This document shows positions 22,448-30,353 of a stretch of 33,879 bases of DNA, in pieces. The DNA is taken from NCBI GenBank assembly GCA_938045325.1, contig CALINB010000024.1, forward strand, positions 1 to 33,879, in the 5' to 3' direction. The notes beneath the pieces were generated by a model. It was given only the letters and a program-made list of their open reading frames with translations, searched no databases and was not told where the DNA came from. Positions within the stretch are counted from its first letter, which is position 1; the number at the start of each line of letters is the position of its first letter. The DNA comes from an uncultured Rhodospirillales bacterium. GTDB taxonomy: Bacteria > Pseudomonadota > Alphaproteobacteria > Rhodospirillales > CALINB01. A program made the translations under genes and the position numbers.

Positions 22448-22672
22448 GTGAACACACCGAACAACGCCATCGTACTGAAATCGCCCTTCACCCTTATCCT
22501 GGTGTGGGCGTTTTTGCTGAGCGGTTTTTGGGCGGCAATGTTAATGCCCGTTCACGTCTTCCTGGAAGCCGTGCTGGCCGTATTTGAATTTGTCAGTGTT
22601 CATATCCTGCAACCGTATGAAACGGCACCGGCAAAAAACATGCCGGTCGCGACCATCGGTATCCGGGGGTAG
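22448..22672 (+). CDS. Possible small membrane peptide
   Basis: A 74-residue frame with a GTG start. Residues 11-36 (SPFTLILVWAFLLSGFWAAM core) and about 38-58 are hydrophobic, suggesting two membrane helices and a short polar tail. No family is recognised and the upstream SD is weak (TTGAG). It converges with the histidine kinase gene, with ten bases between the two stops. Its composition is sensible for a membrane microprotein, but a chance frame in a decayed region is possible. Confidence 0.3.
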   Translation: MNTPNNAIVLKSPFTLILVWAFLLSGFWAAMLMPVHVFLEAVLAVFEFVSVHILQPYETAPAKNMPVATIGIRG

Positions 22673-22682
22673 CAAAACGAAC

Positions 22683-24935
22683 TTATTCAGAGGGGGTATT
22701 GGGTTCAGAGGGGTTATCGGACGCCAAGTATTTTTGGATGACCCGTAACGTTTCAGGGACATCAATCGGCTTGGTGAGGTAAGCCGCAAAACCAGCATCC
22801 TTGGCCCGCTCGACTTCATGCTTCATGGCCGCTGCGGTGATGGCGACCACGAGGATATCTTTTGTTGCGCTCATTTGTTTCAAAGCCTGTGTTGCATGAA
22901 TCCCGTCAATACCCGGCAGGCCGATATCCATTAAAATCAGATCGGGCTGCAACGACATCGCCATATCAATTCCCTGTTCACCGTCGGGCGCAATCAACAG
23001 CTCGATGCTGTCATGAACATCGAAGATTGATTTCATCAGCTCGACGTTTGTTTCATTGTCCTCGACATACAAAATACGATGGGTTCTGCCGCTTGGGCTG
23101 CTCTCGATCTGTCCGGCCTTTTCAATTTGATCGAGCCGCGTTTGATTGTCTGACGGTGAAGGGGCATCCCCGATGGGAAGTTCAACCCAAAAAACGCTGC
23201 CTTCATTCAGCTTGGAGTCAAATCCAACGGTGCCGCCCATCAGCTCGATCAGCTGTTTAGAGATTGTAAGGCCAATGCCCGTCCCTTCGGTTTCGGCGTT
23301 GTTTCGGCTTAACCGTTCAAACGGCTCGAAGACCCGTTTCTGATCTTTGTCCGAGATGCCCTGGCCGGTGTCACGAATGGAGATACGCAGCGTTTGGCCG
23401 TCCGTTTGCTCCGCGTCGATGGTGATGCTGCCGCCATCACGATTGTATTTCACGGCGTTCGACAGCAAATTGAGCATGACTTGTTTGACGCGTGTCAAAT
23501 CGGCCCGAATCAAGGGAAGCGATTTCTCCGATGACAGGTTATTCACGCTAATGGAGCGGGGTTCGGCCATTTTATTGGCGAGGGCAAAGCTTTCTTCGAG
23601 GACCGGTTTGGGACTGAAACTCTCAATCGACAAATCAAGTTTGCCGGCTTCGATTTTAGATAGCTCCAGAACCTGATTGATGAGATCCAAAAGATGCTGC
23701 CCGCCGTTGGTGATCATTTTCACCGCATCTTTTTGCTTATCCGTCAGCGGCTCTTTTGGATTGAGCGACATCAACTGCGCAAAACCGAGCACGGCGTTTA
23801 AGGGGGTCCGGAGCTCGTGGCTCATGGACGATAAGAAATCGGATTTTGCCCGGTTCGCGGCTTCGGCTTCTTGAAGAGCGGCATCAAGCCGTTGCAGGAG
23901 TTCGTTGCGGGCCTTGAGTTCTTGTTCGGTGCGCCGGAGTTCGGCGGCTTCCCGGGCGATGCGTTTCGATGCGGCTATCTCGCGAAAAGCGAGGATGACG
24001 AGAATGATGGCGATCAGGCTGATCAAGGCGGAGATACCGTAGGTATTCCGTATGCTCGCGACTGTGGTTTGCAAAACATCGGGACGCGCCGTTCCGATCA
24101 CGGAGACCAGCGGAAAATTGGCGAGTCTTTGGTAAGTCCACAGCCGCGGGATACCGTCGACGATGCTGGTTTGACGGTATAGTCCGGCCGGCGACTTCTT
24201 CAAATGCATCCACAGCTTGGATTTGCTGATATTCTTGCCGATGCCATCGAGACCCCGGTGCGATTTTCGTAAACGGATGCGCATGTCCAATCCGACCAGC
24301 GTTGCAGAACTGTTGGGGCCCATGCGCGTGGTGTTAAAAAATTCCAACAGCTGTGTTTCTTTTATGGCTGCGAAAATCACGCCTAAGAACTTGCCGTCGT
24401 TATCCGTAATGCGGCGCACCAAGCGGACCGTCACGAGGCCCGTATTGCGGCCCTTGCGCGCGAGAGAAATAAAGACGCTGTCTTGCGCGTTGGATCGCTG
24501 AAATTTGAAATAGCCGCGGTCCCGCGCATGGGTGCCGGGTTTCGCTTTGCGCTCCTTGCGCCCGTCACTGATCAGGACCGGAACGCCGTTCGCGTTCATG
24601 AGGGTTATATGAGAAAGAATATTTTTATTTGGCGGGATAGCTTTTAAGTGTTGTCGGATGGCCTCAAGGGAATGCTCTTTTAAATAGTTCCGCCGCAGGG
24701 TTTTAATATAATCGTCGGCATAACTGAGTGTGGATTCAACGCTGCTCGAAAAAAATACGGTAAGCCATTTTGCCCGCGCCGCCGCCTCATCAATAGCTGA
24801 TTGCTTTGTCTGTATATTAACCTGATAGGCGCTGCCCCAGACGACAGTCAGCAGTAGGAATAACCCGATCACTAAGATGACGGGCCTGAAGCGTTCAGCC
24901 GGCGTTTCTGTGTGCGTTATTGTTGTCTCGGGCAT
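22683..24935 (-). CDS. Hybrid sensor histidine kinase (Cache-like sensor, HisKA, HATPase, receiver)
   Basis: A 750-residue membrane kinase. TM1 is at about 18-37 and TM2 at about 300-318. The region between (about 40-298) is periplasmic and has the long helix plus alpha/beta layout of a Cache-type ligand sensor. A coiled-coil signalling helix (322-365) leads to the HisKA dimerisation domain with phospho-accepting H373 in SMSHELRTP. The ATPase domain has the N box at N493, G1 box DTGQGI (522-527) and G2 box GTGIGL (551-556). A C-terminal receiver (about 618-735) has acidic pair E625/D626, phospho-Asp D670 and K722. There is no DNA-binding output domain and no response-regulator gene nearby, so it must signal to a partner elsewhere. 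Cache sensors often bind organic acids, which would suit the neighbouring catabolic genes; this is inference. Confidence 0.9.
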   Translation of the reverse strand: MPETTITHTETPAERFRPVILVIGLFLLLTVVWGSAYQVNIQTKQSAIDEAAARAKWLTVFFSSSVESTLSYADDYIKTLRRNYLKEHSLEAIRQHLKAIPPNKNILSHITLMNANGVPVLISDGRKERKAKPGTHARDRGYFKFQRSNAQDSVFISLARKGRNTGLVTVRLVRRITDNDGKFLGVIFAAIKETQLLEFFNTTRMGPNSSATLVGLDMRIRLRKSHRGLDGIGKNISKSKLWMHLKKSPAGLYRQTSIVDGIPRLWTYQRLANFPLVSVIGTARPDVLQTTVASIRNTYGISALISLIAIILVILAFREIAASKRIAREAAELRRTEQELKARNELLQRLDAALQEAEAANRAKSDFLSSMSHELRTPLNAVLGFAQLMSLNPKEPLTDKQKDAVKMITNGGQHLLDLINQVLELSKIEAGKLDLSIESFSPKPVLEESFALANKMAEPRSISVNNLSSEKSLPLIRADLTRVKQVMLNLLSNAVKYNRDGGSITIDAEQTDGQTLRISIRDTGQGISDKDQKRVFEPFERLSRNNAETEGTGIGLTISKQLIELMGGTVGFDSKLNEGSVFWVELPIGDAPSPSDNQTRLDQIEKAGQIESSPSGRTHRILYVEDNETNVELMKSIFDVHDSIELLIAPDGEQGIDMAMSLQPDLILMDIGLPGIDGIHATQALKQMSATKDILVVAITAAAMKHEVERAKDAGFAAYLTKPIDVPETLRVIQKYLASDNPSEPNTPSE

Positions 24936-25057
24936 CCGAAAAATGTATAGCGTGAAGACCGGGCGGCCTCACGGCGTCTCCCCTTTAGTGTTTCCCCCGG
25001 CATTCCATTGGTAACTAAGCATGGATTTGGCAGGAAAATCACCTTGAAGGCGCCCGC

Positions 25058-25086
25058 TTGCGGGATGCCCGAAAATCCACCAAAAT
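25058..25086 (+). promoter_or_regulatory. Putative sigma70-type promoter of MmgE/PrpD array member 3
   Basis: TTGCGG (25058-25063), 17-base spacer, CAAAAT (25081-25086), 39 bases before the ATG at 25126. It sits in a 41-base block (25050-25090) that matches the block before array member 4 at 31 of 41 positions, including both hexamers and the spacing. That conservation is the main support. Confidence 0.45.
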
Positions 25087-25125
25087 GCCGTTAATTCGAT
25101 ATAATTTTCAGGAGAGGACCAGGAC

Positions 25126-26499
25126 ATGGGTGTCGCCAAAGAAATCGCCACGCGTATCAATGCGCTGAAATACGAAGATTTTCCCGAAGAAGCCGTCAAT
25201 TGGGCCAAGGTGGCCACCGCCGATACCATCGGTGTCGCGCTGGCGGGCTCGCTTGAAGAAACCACTAAAATTCCCGAACGGGTATTGAATGCCGGCCAAA
25301 ACACGGGGCCGGCGCTCATCTGGGGCCGGTCGGGGCGCACCAACGCGCTTGATGCCGCGCTGATCAACGGCACCGCGGCGCACGCCTTCGATTTCGACGA
25401 TTGCTCGATGTCCTTGGGCGGCCATCCGTCGGCACCGATGATCCCGTCGGCTTTGGCCATTGGCGAGGAAATCGATGCGACCGGGCGCGACTTTATCGAG
25501 GCCTATGTCGCCGGTTACGAAACGGAAACCCGGATCGCGCGCGGCGTGCATCTGCATCACTACAAAAAGGGCTGGCATCCGACCGCGACGCTTGGCGTTT
25601 TCGGTTCCATCGCCGCCTGCGGAAAGCTCTTGAAACTCGATGACGACACCTTGGCGACGGCGCTCTCGATTGCGGTTTCCATGTCGGCCGGCGTGAAAGC
25701 GAACTTCGGCACCATGGTAAAGCCGCTGCATGTCGGGCTCTCGTCGCGCAACGGTTTGTTCGCGTGTCTCATGGCCAAGGAAGGCTTTACCGCCAGCGAA
25801 ATTGCGTTCGAACACAAACAAGGCTTTTTCGAAGTCTTCAACGGCGAAGGCACCTATAACGTCGATAAGATCCTTGCCGACTGGGGGAAACCGCTCGATA
25901 TCATCGATCCGGGCATCGCGATTAAGGCGCATCCATGTTGCGGCAGCACCCATCCGGTCGCCGACTCGGCCATCGCGTTGCATGACAAACTCAACCTGAC
26001 CCTGGATCAGATCGAAAAGGTCGAAACGGTCACCCACGAGCGCCGCTTGATGCATACCAACCGGCCCGATCCGCGTGGCGAGTTGGATGCGAAGTTCAGT
26101 GTGCAGTATGTCGCGTTGCGCGGCCTCATCGACGGCAAAATCGTGCTCGAACATTTTGAAAACGATGCGTACATGGAACCGGGCATTCGCAAGTTACTGG
26201 AGAACGTCACGGCGACGGCGCATACCGACGACAACCATTACAGCGGCACCGTCACCGTCACCCTGAAAGACGGCTCAGTACACTCGGACACCACGCCGTT
26301 GTGTCAGGGCCGCGGCGACAACCTCATTCCGCCGGAACGCCTGAAAGCCAAATACGACGATTGCGCCGCCCGCGTCCTGCCGAAGGATCAGGCGGAGAAG
26401 GTGCACGCGGTGATTTGGGATTTGGAAAACGCACAATCCGTTCGCGCGCTGACCGATGCGATGGCGTTGCCCGCCGACGCGGCACAAGCGGCGGAGTAA
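25126..26499 (+). CDS. MmgE/PrpD family protein (tandem array member 3)
   Basis: A 457-residue MmgE/PrpD protein with SD CAGGAGAGG. Active-site stretches are FDFDDCSMSLGGHPSAP (88-104), KGWHPTATLG, KANFGTMVKPLHVG and IKAHPCCGSTHPVADSA. In the lysine motif, Ala-His replace the Gln-Tyr of member 4. It ends in AQAAE. It is most similar by eye to member 4 (27406), sharing the start MxxAxxxAxRINALxYExFP and an upstream promoter block, so the pair probably arose from one duplication that carried its promoter. The terminase-like gene and hipA fragment now separate the two. It is divergent from the histidine kinase gene across a 190-base gap, which may hold the kinase promoter too. Confidence 0.85.
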   Translation: MGVAKEIATRINALKYEDFPEEAVNWAKVATADTIGVALAGSLEETTKIPERVLNAGQNTGPALIWGRSGRTNALDAALINGTAAHAFDFDDCSMSLGGHPSAPMIPSALAIGEEIDATGRDFIEAYVAGYETETRIARGVHLHHYKKGWHPTATLGVFGSIAACGKLLKLDDDTLATALSIAVSMSAGVKANFGTMVKPLHVGLSSRNGLFACLMAKEGFTASEIAFEHKQGFFEVFNGEGTYNVDKILADWGKPLDIIDPGIAIKAHPCCGSTHPVADSAIALHDKLNLTLDQIEKVETVTHERRLMHTNRPDPRGELDAKFSVQYVALRGLIDGKIVLEHFENDAYMEPGIRKLLENVTATAHTDDNHYSGTVTVTLKDGSVHSDTTPLCQGRGDNLIPPERLKAKYDDCAARVLPKDQAEKVHAVIWDLENAQSVRALTDAMALPADAAQAAE

Positions 26500-26532
26500 G
26501 GCAGCGGCGTCTCCGCAGCGGCGTTTCGTACG

Positions 26533-26643
26533 TAAGGACATTTGATGGCTGCTGGTCCAAACGCCGTTTGGATTGTAGCTATAGGTTACATCATATGCCG
26601 GAGAGAGAGGCCAATTTCCCGAACGGTCCATCAGGAAGCTGAT
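26533..26643 (-). pseudogene. hipA C-terminal fragment
   Basis: The minus frame through 26643-26533 reads ISFLMDRSGNW, PLSPAYDVTYSYNP and GVWTSSHQMSL, an excellent match to the C-terminal half of HipA-type serine/threonine kinases (pattern I-x-F-L-M-D-x-x-G-x-W-x-LSPAYDVTY). Only about 37 residues remain: no kinase catalytic motif, no hipB, and both sides change abruptly to unrelated sequence. The upstream end overlaps the last codons of the terminase-like gene in another frame, so a recombination junction lies near 26643. Confidence 0.7.
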
Positions 26644-27164
26644 GAAGCATCCCCCAACACCTCCTCCAGCCAGCGCGCTGTCGCATCCAGTGGTTCGCTT
26701 GCGGGGGTTAACCGGGCCGTCATGTCGACGCGTTTACGGTCGACAAACAGGCCGAGGTGCCGGGCCAGCGCTTCAAGCGCGGGCAGTTTCGGATGCAGCT
26801 TAACCATAAAATGCCCACGCGCATCGTAACCCCAGGCGGCGATCAGGCGGCGGGCGCGTTCGGGCAGGCGGGCGATGTCGGCGGGGCCGCGAAAAGCCGT
26901 GGTCGCGATTTCGGCTGGATCGCAAAACGCAATCGCCGCCAGTTCCTCGATCACTTGATCTTGGATAATGCGGGTACGCCGTGACCGGTCTTCCATCGCT
27001 GCATCGAGAGCAGACTTTACGGCGGGCAGGCGTAAAAGTCTCGATCCGCTTTGCTGTGCCGACTTTTTCGCATACCCGGCGCGGACCGCCGCTTTTTTTG
27101 CATCGAGGTCGATCATGTATTCATCGACAAAACGGCGCTGCTTGTTATTGAGGCTGTCATTCAT
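26631..27164 (-). CDS. Phage terminase small subunit-like protein
   Basis: A 177-residue protein from the ATG at 27164. A TTG 12 bases further upstream would add four residues, and neither start has a convincing SD. The N-terminal part, LNNKQRRFVDEYMIDLDAKKAAVRAGYAKKSA (residues 5-36), with later SRLLRLPAVKSALDAA, is typical of terminase small subunits of the Terminase_2 family, a helix-turn-helix DNA-recognition domain. The C-terminal part (FVDRKRVDMTARL) could be the oligomerisation and tail region. No large terminase, portal or capsid gene is nearby, so this is a lone gene, a prophage remnant or a domesticated DNA-binding protein. Its last codons overlap a hipA fragment in another frame, suggesting that the natural 3' end was replaced. 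Confidence 0.7.
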   Translation of the reverse strand: MNDSLNNKQRRFVDEYMIDLDAKKAAVRAGYAKKSAQQSGSRLLRLPAVKSALDAAMEDRSRRTRIIQDQVIEELAAIAFCDPAEIATTAFRGPADIARLPERARRLIAAWGYDARGHFMVKLHPKLPALEALARHLGLFVDRKRVDMTARLTPASEPLDATARWLEEVLGDASSAS

Positions 27165-27187
27165 GGCTTTGGGCAAACGATGTTCAT

Positions 27188-27228
27188 GTGCCTCTCACGC
27201 TGCGAGAGGCTTTGCTCCTCAGCATGAG
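27188..27228. repeat. Palindromic intergenic repeat (copy 4, short)
   Basis: A shortened unit: GCCTCTCACGCTGCGAGAGGC is a near-perfect palindrome, followed by CTCCTCAGCATGAGGC, the family core. The CTTCGAGACG arms are missing, so it is a partial copy. It sits directly upstream of the terminase-like gene. Confidence 0.6.
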
Positions 27229-27250
27229 GCAAGATGTTTATTGGGGGCGG

Positions 27251-27282
27251 ATAATAAAAAAGCCGTTTCTACGGGAAACGGC
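27251..27282 (-). terminator. Rho-independent terminator on the minus strand without an obvious gene
   Basis: GCCGTTTC (27262-27269) and GAAACGGC (27275-27282) form a perfect 8-bp stem with a five-base loop. On the minus strand the stem is followed by TTTTTTATTAT. It is a textbook terminator shape, but no minus-strand gene lies just upstream of it (27283-27405 is non-coding before a plus-strand gene). It may be left from a lost gene or insulate the terminase-like gene. Confidence 0.65.
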
Positions 27283-27342
27283 GCGTAACAATGCGGATTT
27301 AAAGTACATGGTGATATTCGTGTGCATTTCAAGAGCGTCCGC

Positions 27343-27371
27343 TTGCCCGGTTGGCCGAAATCCCCCAAAAT
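27343..27371 (+). promoter_or_regulatory. Putative sigma70-type promoter of MmgE/PrpD array member 4
   Basis: TTGCCC (27343-27348), 17-base spacer, CAAAAT (27366-27371), 34 bases before the ATG at 27406. It lies inside the 41-base block (27335-27375) shared with the leader of array member 3. Confidence 0.45.
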
Positions 27372-27405
27372 GCCGGTCTTAGATATTCAAGGTGAGGATG
27401 CTTCC

Positions 27406-28779
27406 ATGACCATTGCCCAGGATTTGGCCGCGCGGATTAACGCGCTGACTTACGAAAACTTTCCCAGTGAAGCCGTGCATTGGGCGAAAATCGCCATTGC
27501 CGATACCATCGGTGTCGCTTTGGCGGGCGCGGTGGAAGACACCGCAAAAATCCCCGAGCGGGTGCTGGGTGCTGGAAACATGCCGGGATCGAGTCTGGTT
27601 TGGGGGCGGTCGTATCGCACGCGCGCACTGGATGCGGCGTTAATTAACGGGACCGCGTCGCACGCGTTTGATTTCGACGATTGCTCGAATACTTTGGGTG
27701 GTCATCCGTCCGCCCCCATTGTACCGGTCGCGTTGGCCATCGGCGAAGAGGTCGGTGCGACGGGTCAAGAATATGTCGAGGCCTATATCGCCGGGTTCGA
27801 AGCCGAAACCCGGGTCGCGCGCGGCGTACACATGCACCATTACACCAAGGGCTGGCATCCGACGGCGACGCTGGGCATTTTCGGCGCCATTGCCGCGTGC
27901 GGCAAACTCTTGAAGCTGAACGACGATCAGCTGGCGACCGCGCTCGCCATCGGCGTGTCGGAAGCCGCCGGGGTGAAGGCGAACTTCGGCACCATGACCA
28001 AGCCGCTGCATGTTGGTTTGACGGCGCGCAACGGTTTGTTTGCCTGCCTCATGGCGAAAGAGGGCTTTACCGCGAGCATGGAAGCGTTCGAGCACAAACA
28101 AGGTTACCTCGAAGTCTTCAACGGTGCGGGCACGTACGATGTCGCCAAGATGCTCGACGGCTGGGGCGAGCCGCTCGACCTCATCGAGCCGGGTGTGATG
28201 ATTAAACAATATCCCTGTTGCGGCAGTACGCACATGGCGATCGATGCGGCCGTGCCGTTGCATGCAAAACTATCGCCGTCGGTTGAGGATATCGAAAAAA
28301 TCGAAATCGAAACCCACGAGCAACGCCTCGAGCATACCAACCGGCCCGATCCGCTCGGCGAATTGGCGGCGAAGTTCAGCGTGCAGTATGTCGTATGCCG
28401 CGCATTGATTGACGGCAAGGTCGTTCTCGAGAATTTCGAGAACGAGGCCTATATGGACCCGGGCATGCGTTCGCTGCTGCCGAAAGTGACGGCGGCCTCG
28501 CACACGGATGATCCCTATACCGGCATCGTGACGGTCACGCTGAAAGACGGCAGCACGCATACGGAACAGGCGCGCACGCCGTTCGGGCGCGGCCCGGAAA
28601 ATCCGATGAGCGCCGATGAGCTTAAAGCCAAGTTCATCGATTGTGCGACCCGGGTCTTGCCTTCGGACGCGGCCGAGCGGTTGCATGCCGCCTTGTGGGA
28701 TATTGAAAATTTGAAATCCGTCGGTGAGATCACGACGGCGATGGAGCTTCCGCCGGGTGCAGCACAAGCAGCGGAGTAG
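27406..28779 (+). CDS. MmgE/PrpD family protein (tandem array member 4)
   Basis: A 457-residue MmgE/PrpD protein. The ATG at 27406 follows GGTGAGGATG; an earlier in-frame ATG lies upstream of the putative promoter block and is rejected. Active-site stretches are FDFDDCSNTLGGHPSAP (88-104), KGWHPTATLG with H151, KPLH (199-202) and IKQYPCCGSTH with K267. It has the most consensus-like pocket of the array and is a good reference for comparison. It ends in AQAAE. The stop is followed only five bases later by the start of member 5, so those two are cotranscribed and possibly form a hetero-oligomer; characterised family members are homodimers. The substrate is unknown. Confidence 0.87.
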   Translation: MTIAQDLAARINALTYENFPSEAVHWAKIAIADTIGVALAGAVEDTAKIPERVLGAGNMPGSSLVWGRSYRTRALDAALINGTASHAFDFDDCSNTLGGHPSAPIVPVALAIGEEVGATGQEYVEAYIAGFEAETRVARGVHMHHYTKGWHPTATLGIFGAIAACGKLLKLNDDQLATALAIGVSEAAGVKANFGTMTKPLHVGLTARNGLFACLMAKEGFTASMEAFEHKQGYLEVFNGAGTYDVAKMLDGWGEPLDLIEPGVMIKQYPCCGSTHMAIDAAVPLHAKLSPSVEDIEKIEIETHEQRLEHTNRPDPLGELAAKFSVQYVVCRALIDGKVVLENFENEAYMDPGMRSLLPKVTAASHTDDPYTGIVTVTLKDGSTHTEQARTPFGRGPENPMSADELKAKFIDCATRVLPSDAAERLHAALWDIENLKSVGEITTAMELPPGAAQAAE

Positions 28780-28784
28780 ATAAC

Positions 28785-30173
28785 ATGACGTTCGCGCAGG
28801 AATTAGCGGCTCGCGTTAATGCGCTCACCTATGACGCGCTGCCGGCGGACGCTATACATTGGGCGAAGGCGGGTATTACCGATTGTATCGGTGTTGCGTT
28901 AGCCGGCTGCCAGGAGGCCACCGCTAAAATTCCAATGAAAGTTTTAGGTTCCGCACCCCAATCCGGACAGAGCTTGGTGTGGGGAAGTGCTTTGCGGATA
29001 TCGGCGCTCGATGCAGCCCTTCTGAATGGTACGGCGGCGCATGCGCTCGATTTTGACGACTGTTCGAACACCATGGGCGGCCATCCCTCGACGGTTTTGG
29101 TGCCGGGGGCTTTGGCGCTGGGTGACGATATCGGTGTTTCGGGCCGCGATTTCATCGAAGCTTATGTCGCCGGGTTTGAAGCGCAGGCAGCACTGTCGCG
29201 GGTCGTGCATTGGCATCATTACGAGAAAGGCTGGCACCCGACGGCAACCCTCGGTGTGTTTGGCGCGACGGTTGCGTGCGGGCGGTTGTTAAAGCTTTCG
29301 GACGAACAAATGACCACGGCGTTGGCGCTGGCGGTCTCTGAAGCCGCCGGGGTGAAAGCGAATTTCGGGTCCATGACCAAGCCCTTGCATGCGGGCCTGA
29401 CGGCGCGCAACGGATTGTTTGCCGCGCTCATGGCGAAAGAAGGGTTCACCGCCAACGCTGAAGCGTTCGAACACAAGCAAGGCTATTTCGAAGTCTTTAA
29501 CGGTACGGGCACCTACGATCCCGCGAAGGCTTTCGATAGCTGGGGCGAGCGCCTCGACATCGTGCATCCGGCGATTTGCATCAAGCAGCATCCGTGTTGC
29601 GCGAGCACGCATTCGTGCATTGATGCCGCTTCCGTGTTGCATGAATCCCTGAAGGAGCAACTCGGTGATATCGAAAAGATCGAAACGAATACCCATAAGT
29701 TTCGATTGGCGCACACCGACAAGCCCGATCCGAAAAGCGAGTTGGACGCGAAATTCAGTGTGCAGTATTGCACGGCGCGGGCGTTACAAGATGGTTACGT
29801 TGCGCTCGAGCACTTTGAAAACGCCGCTTACGACGAGACGGCGGTACGCGCGCTCATGGCGAAAACCACGTCGGTTCTTCTCGATGCGGATGATGAGTTC
29901 CTCGGCATCGTGCGTGTGACGTTGAAGGACGGGTCCGTGTACGAGGAGCAGGCCAGCGTGCCCTCGGGGCGCGGCCCCGATAACCCGATGACGGATGAAC
30001 AGTTCAAGAGCAAGTTCGCGAGTTGCGCCAAGCGTACGTTGCCGCTTGACGCAATCGATCCGCTTTTTGGCGCACTCGACGGTTTGGAGAACCTTAAATC
30101 CGTTGCCGAAATCACGGCGCTTTTGGAAAAGCCGCTCCTGAATGTCAAAGGGGCCGCCAAAGCCGCTGAGTGA
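28785..30173 (+). CDS. MmgE/PrpD family protein (tandem array member 5)
   Basis: A 462-residue MmgE/PrpD protein, coupled to member 4. Active-site stretches are LDFDDCSNTMGGHPSTV (88-104), KGWHPTATLGVFG, KANFGSMTKPLHAG and IKQHPCCASTHSCID. The lysine motif carries His in place of Tyr and Ala in place of Gly compared with member 4. Residues MKVLGSAPQSGQSLVWGS near 51-68 resemble array member 1 (MKVLGAAQHAGPSLVWGS) more than its direct neighbour, so the array was not built by simple stepwise duplication of adjacent genes. It ends in AAKAAE. Downstream is a large palindromic repeat that could end the transcript. Confidence 0.86.
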   Translation: MTFAQELAARVNALTYDALPADAIHWAKAGITDCIGVALAGCQEATAKIPMKVLGSAPQSGQSLVWGSALRISALDAALLNGTAAHALDFDDCSNTMGGHPSTVLVPGALALGDDIGVSGRDFIEAYVAGFEAQAALSRVVHWHHYEKGWHPTATLGVFGATVACGRLLKLSDEQMTTALALAVSEAAGVKANFGSMTKPLHAGLTARNGLFAALMAKEGFTANAEAFEHKQGYFEVFNGTGTYDPAKAFDSWGERLDIVHPAICIKQHPCCASTHSCIDAASVLHESLKEQLGDIEKIETNTHKFRLAHTDKPDPKSELDAKFSVQYCTARALQDGYVALEHFENAAYDETAVRALMAKTTSVLLDADDEFLGIVRVTLKDGSVYEEQASVPSGRGPDNPMTDEQFKSKFASCAKRTLPLDAIDPLFGALDGLENLKSVAEITALLEKPLLNVKGAAKAAE

Positions 30174-30180
30174 ATAAAAA

Positions 30181-30347
30181 ACCCTCATACTTCGAGACGG
30201 CTGTCTTGTCCTGAGCTGCGTACCTCCCCTTCGGCTATGCTCAGGATGAGGCGCGCGAGTCGAAGGGGCAGCCCCTCAGCATGAGGGTTTTTATTTCTTC
30301 ATCCTGAGGAGCGTCCGCCAAGTTTTTGGTGGATGCGTCTCGAAGGG
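30181..30347. repeat. Palindromic intergenic repeat (copy 5, compound)
   Basis: ACCCTCATACTTCGAGACGG (30181-30200) pairs at its start with CCTCAGCATGAGGGT (30274-30288). Inside are TCGGCTATGCTCAGGATGAGG and GAGTCGAAGGGG. A second half-element, TTCATCCTGAGGAGCG ... GCGTCTCGAAGGG, follows to 30347. It separates the convergent genes at 28785 and 30354 and may serve as a two-way terminator. Confidence 0.85.
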
Positions 30348-30353
30348 TAACGG

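Noticed and set aside
25108-26154. Long minus-strand open frame opposite array member 3 (348 codons)
   Set aside because: It is the mirror of a conserved coding gene, with arginine/histidine-rich sequence and no family resemblance.
26631-27164. An integrated prophage
   Set aside because: Only one terminase-small-subunit-like gene is present. There is no integrase, large terminase, portal, capsid or attachment site.
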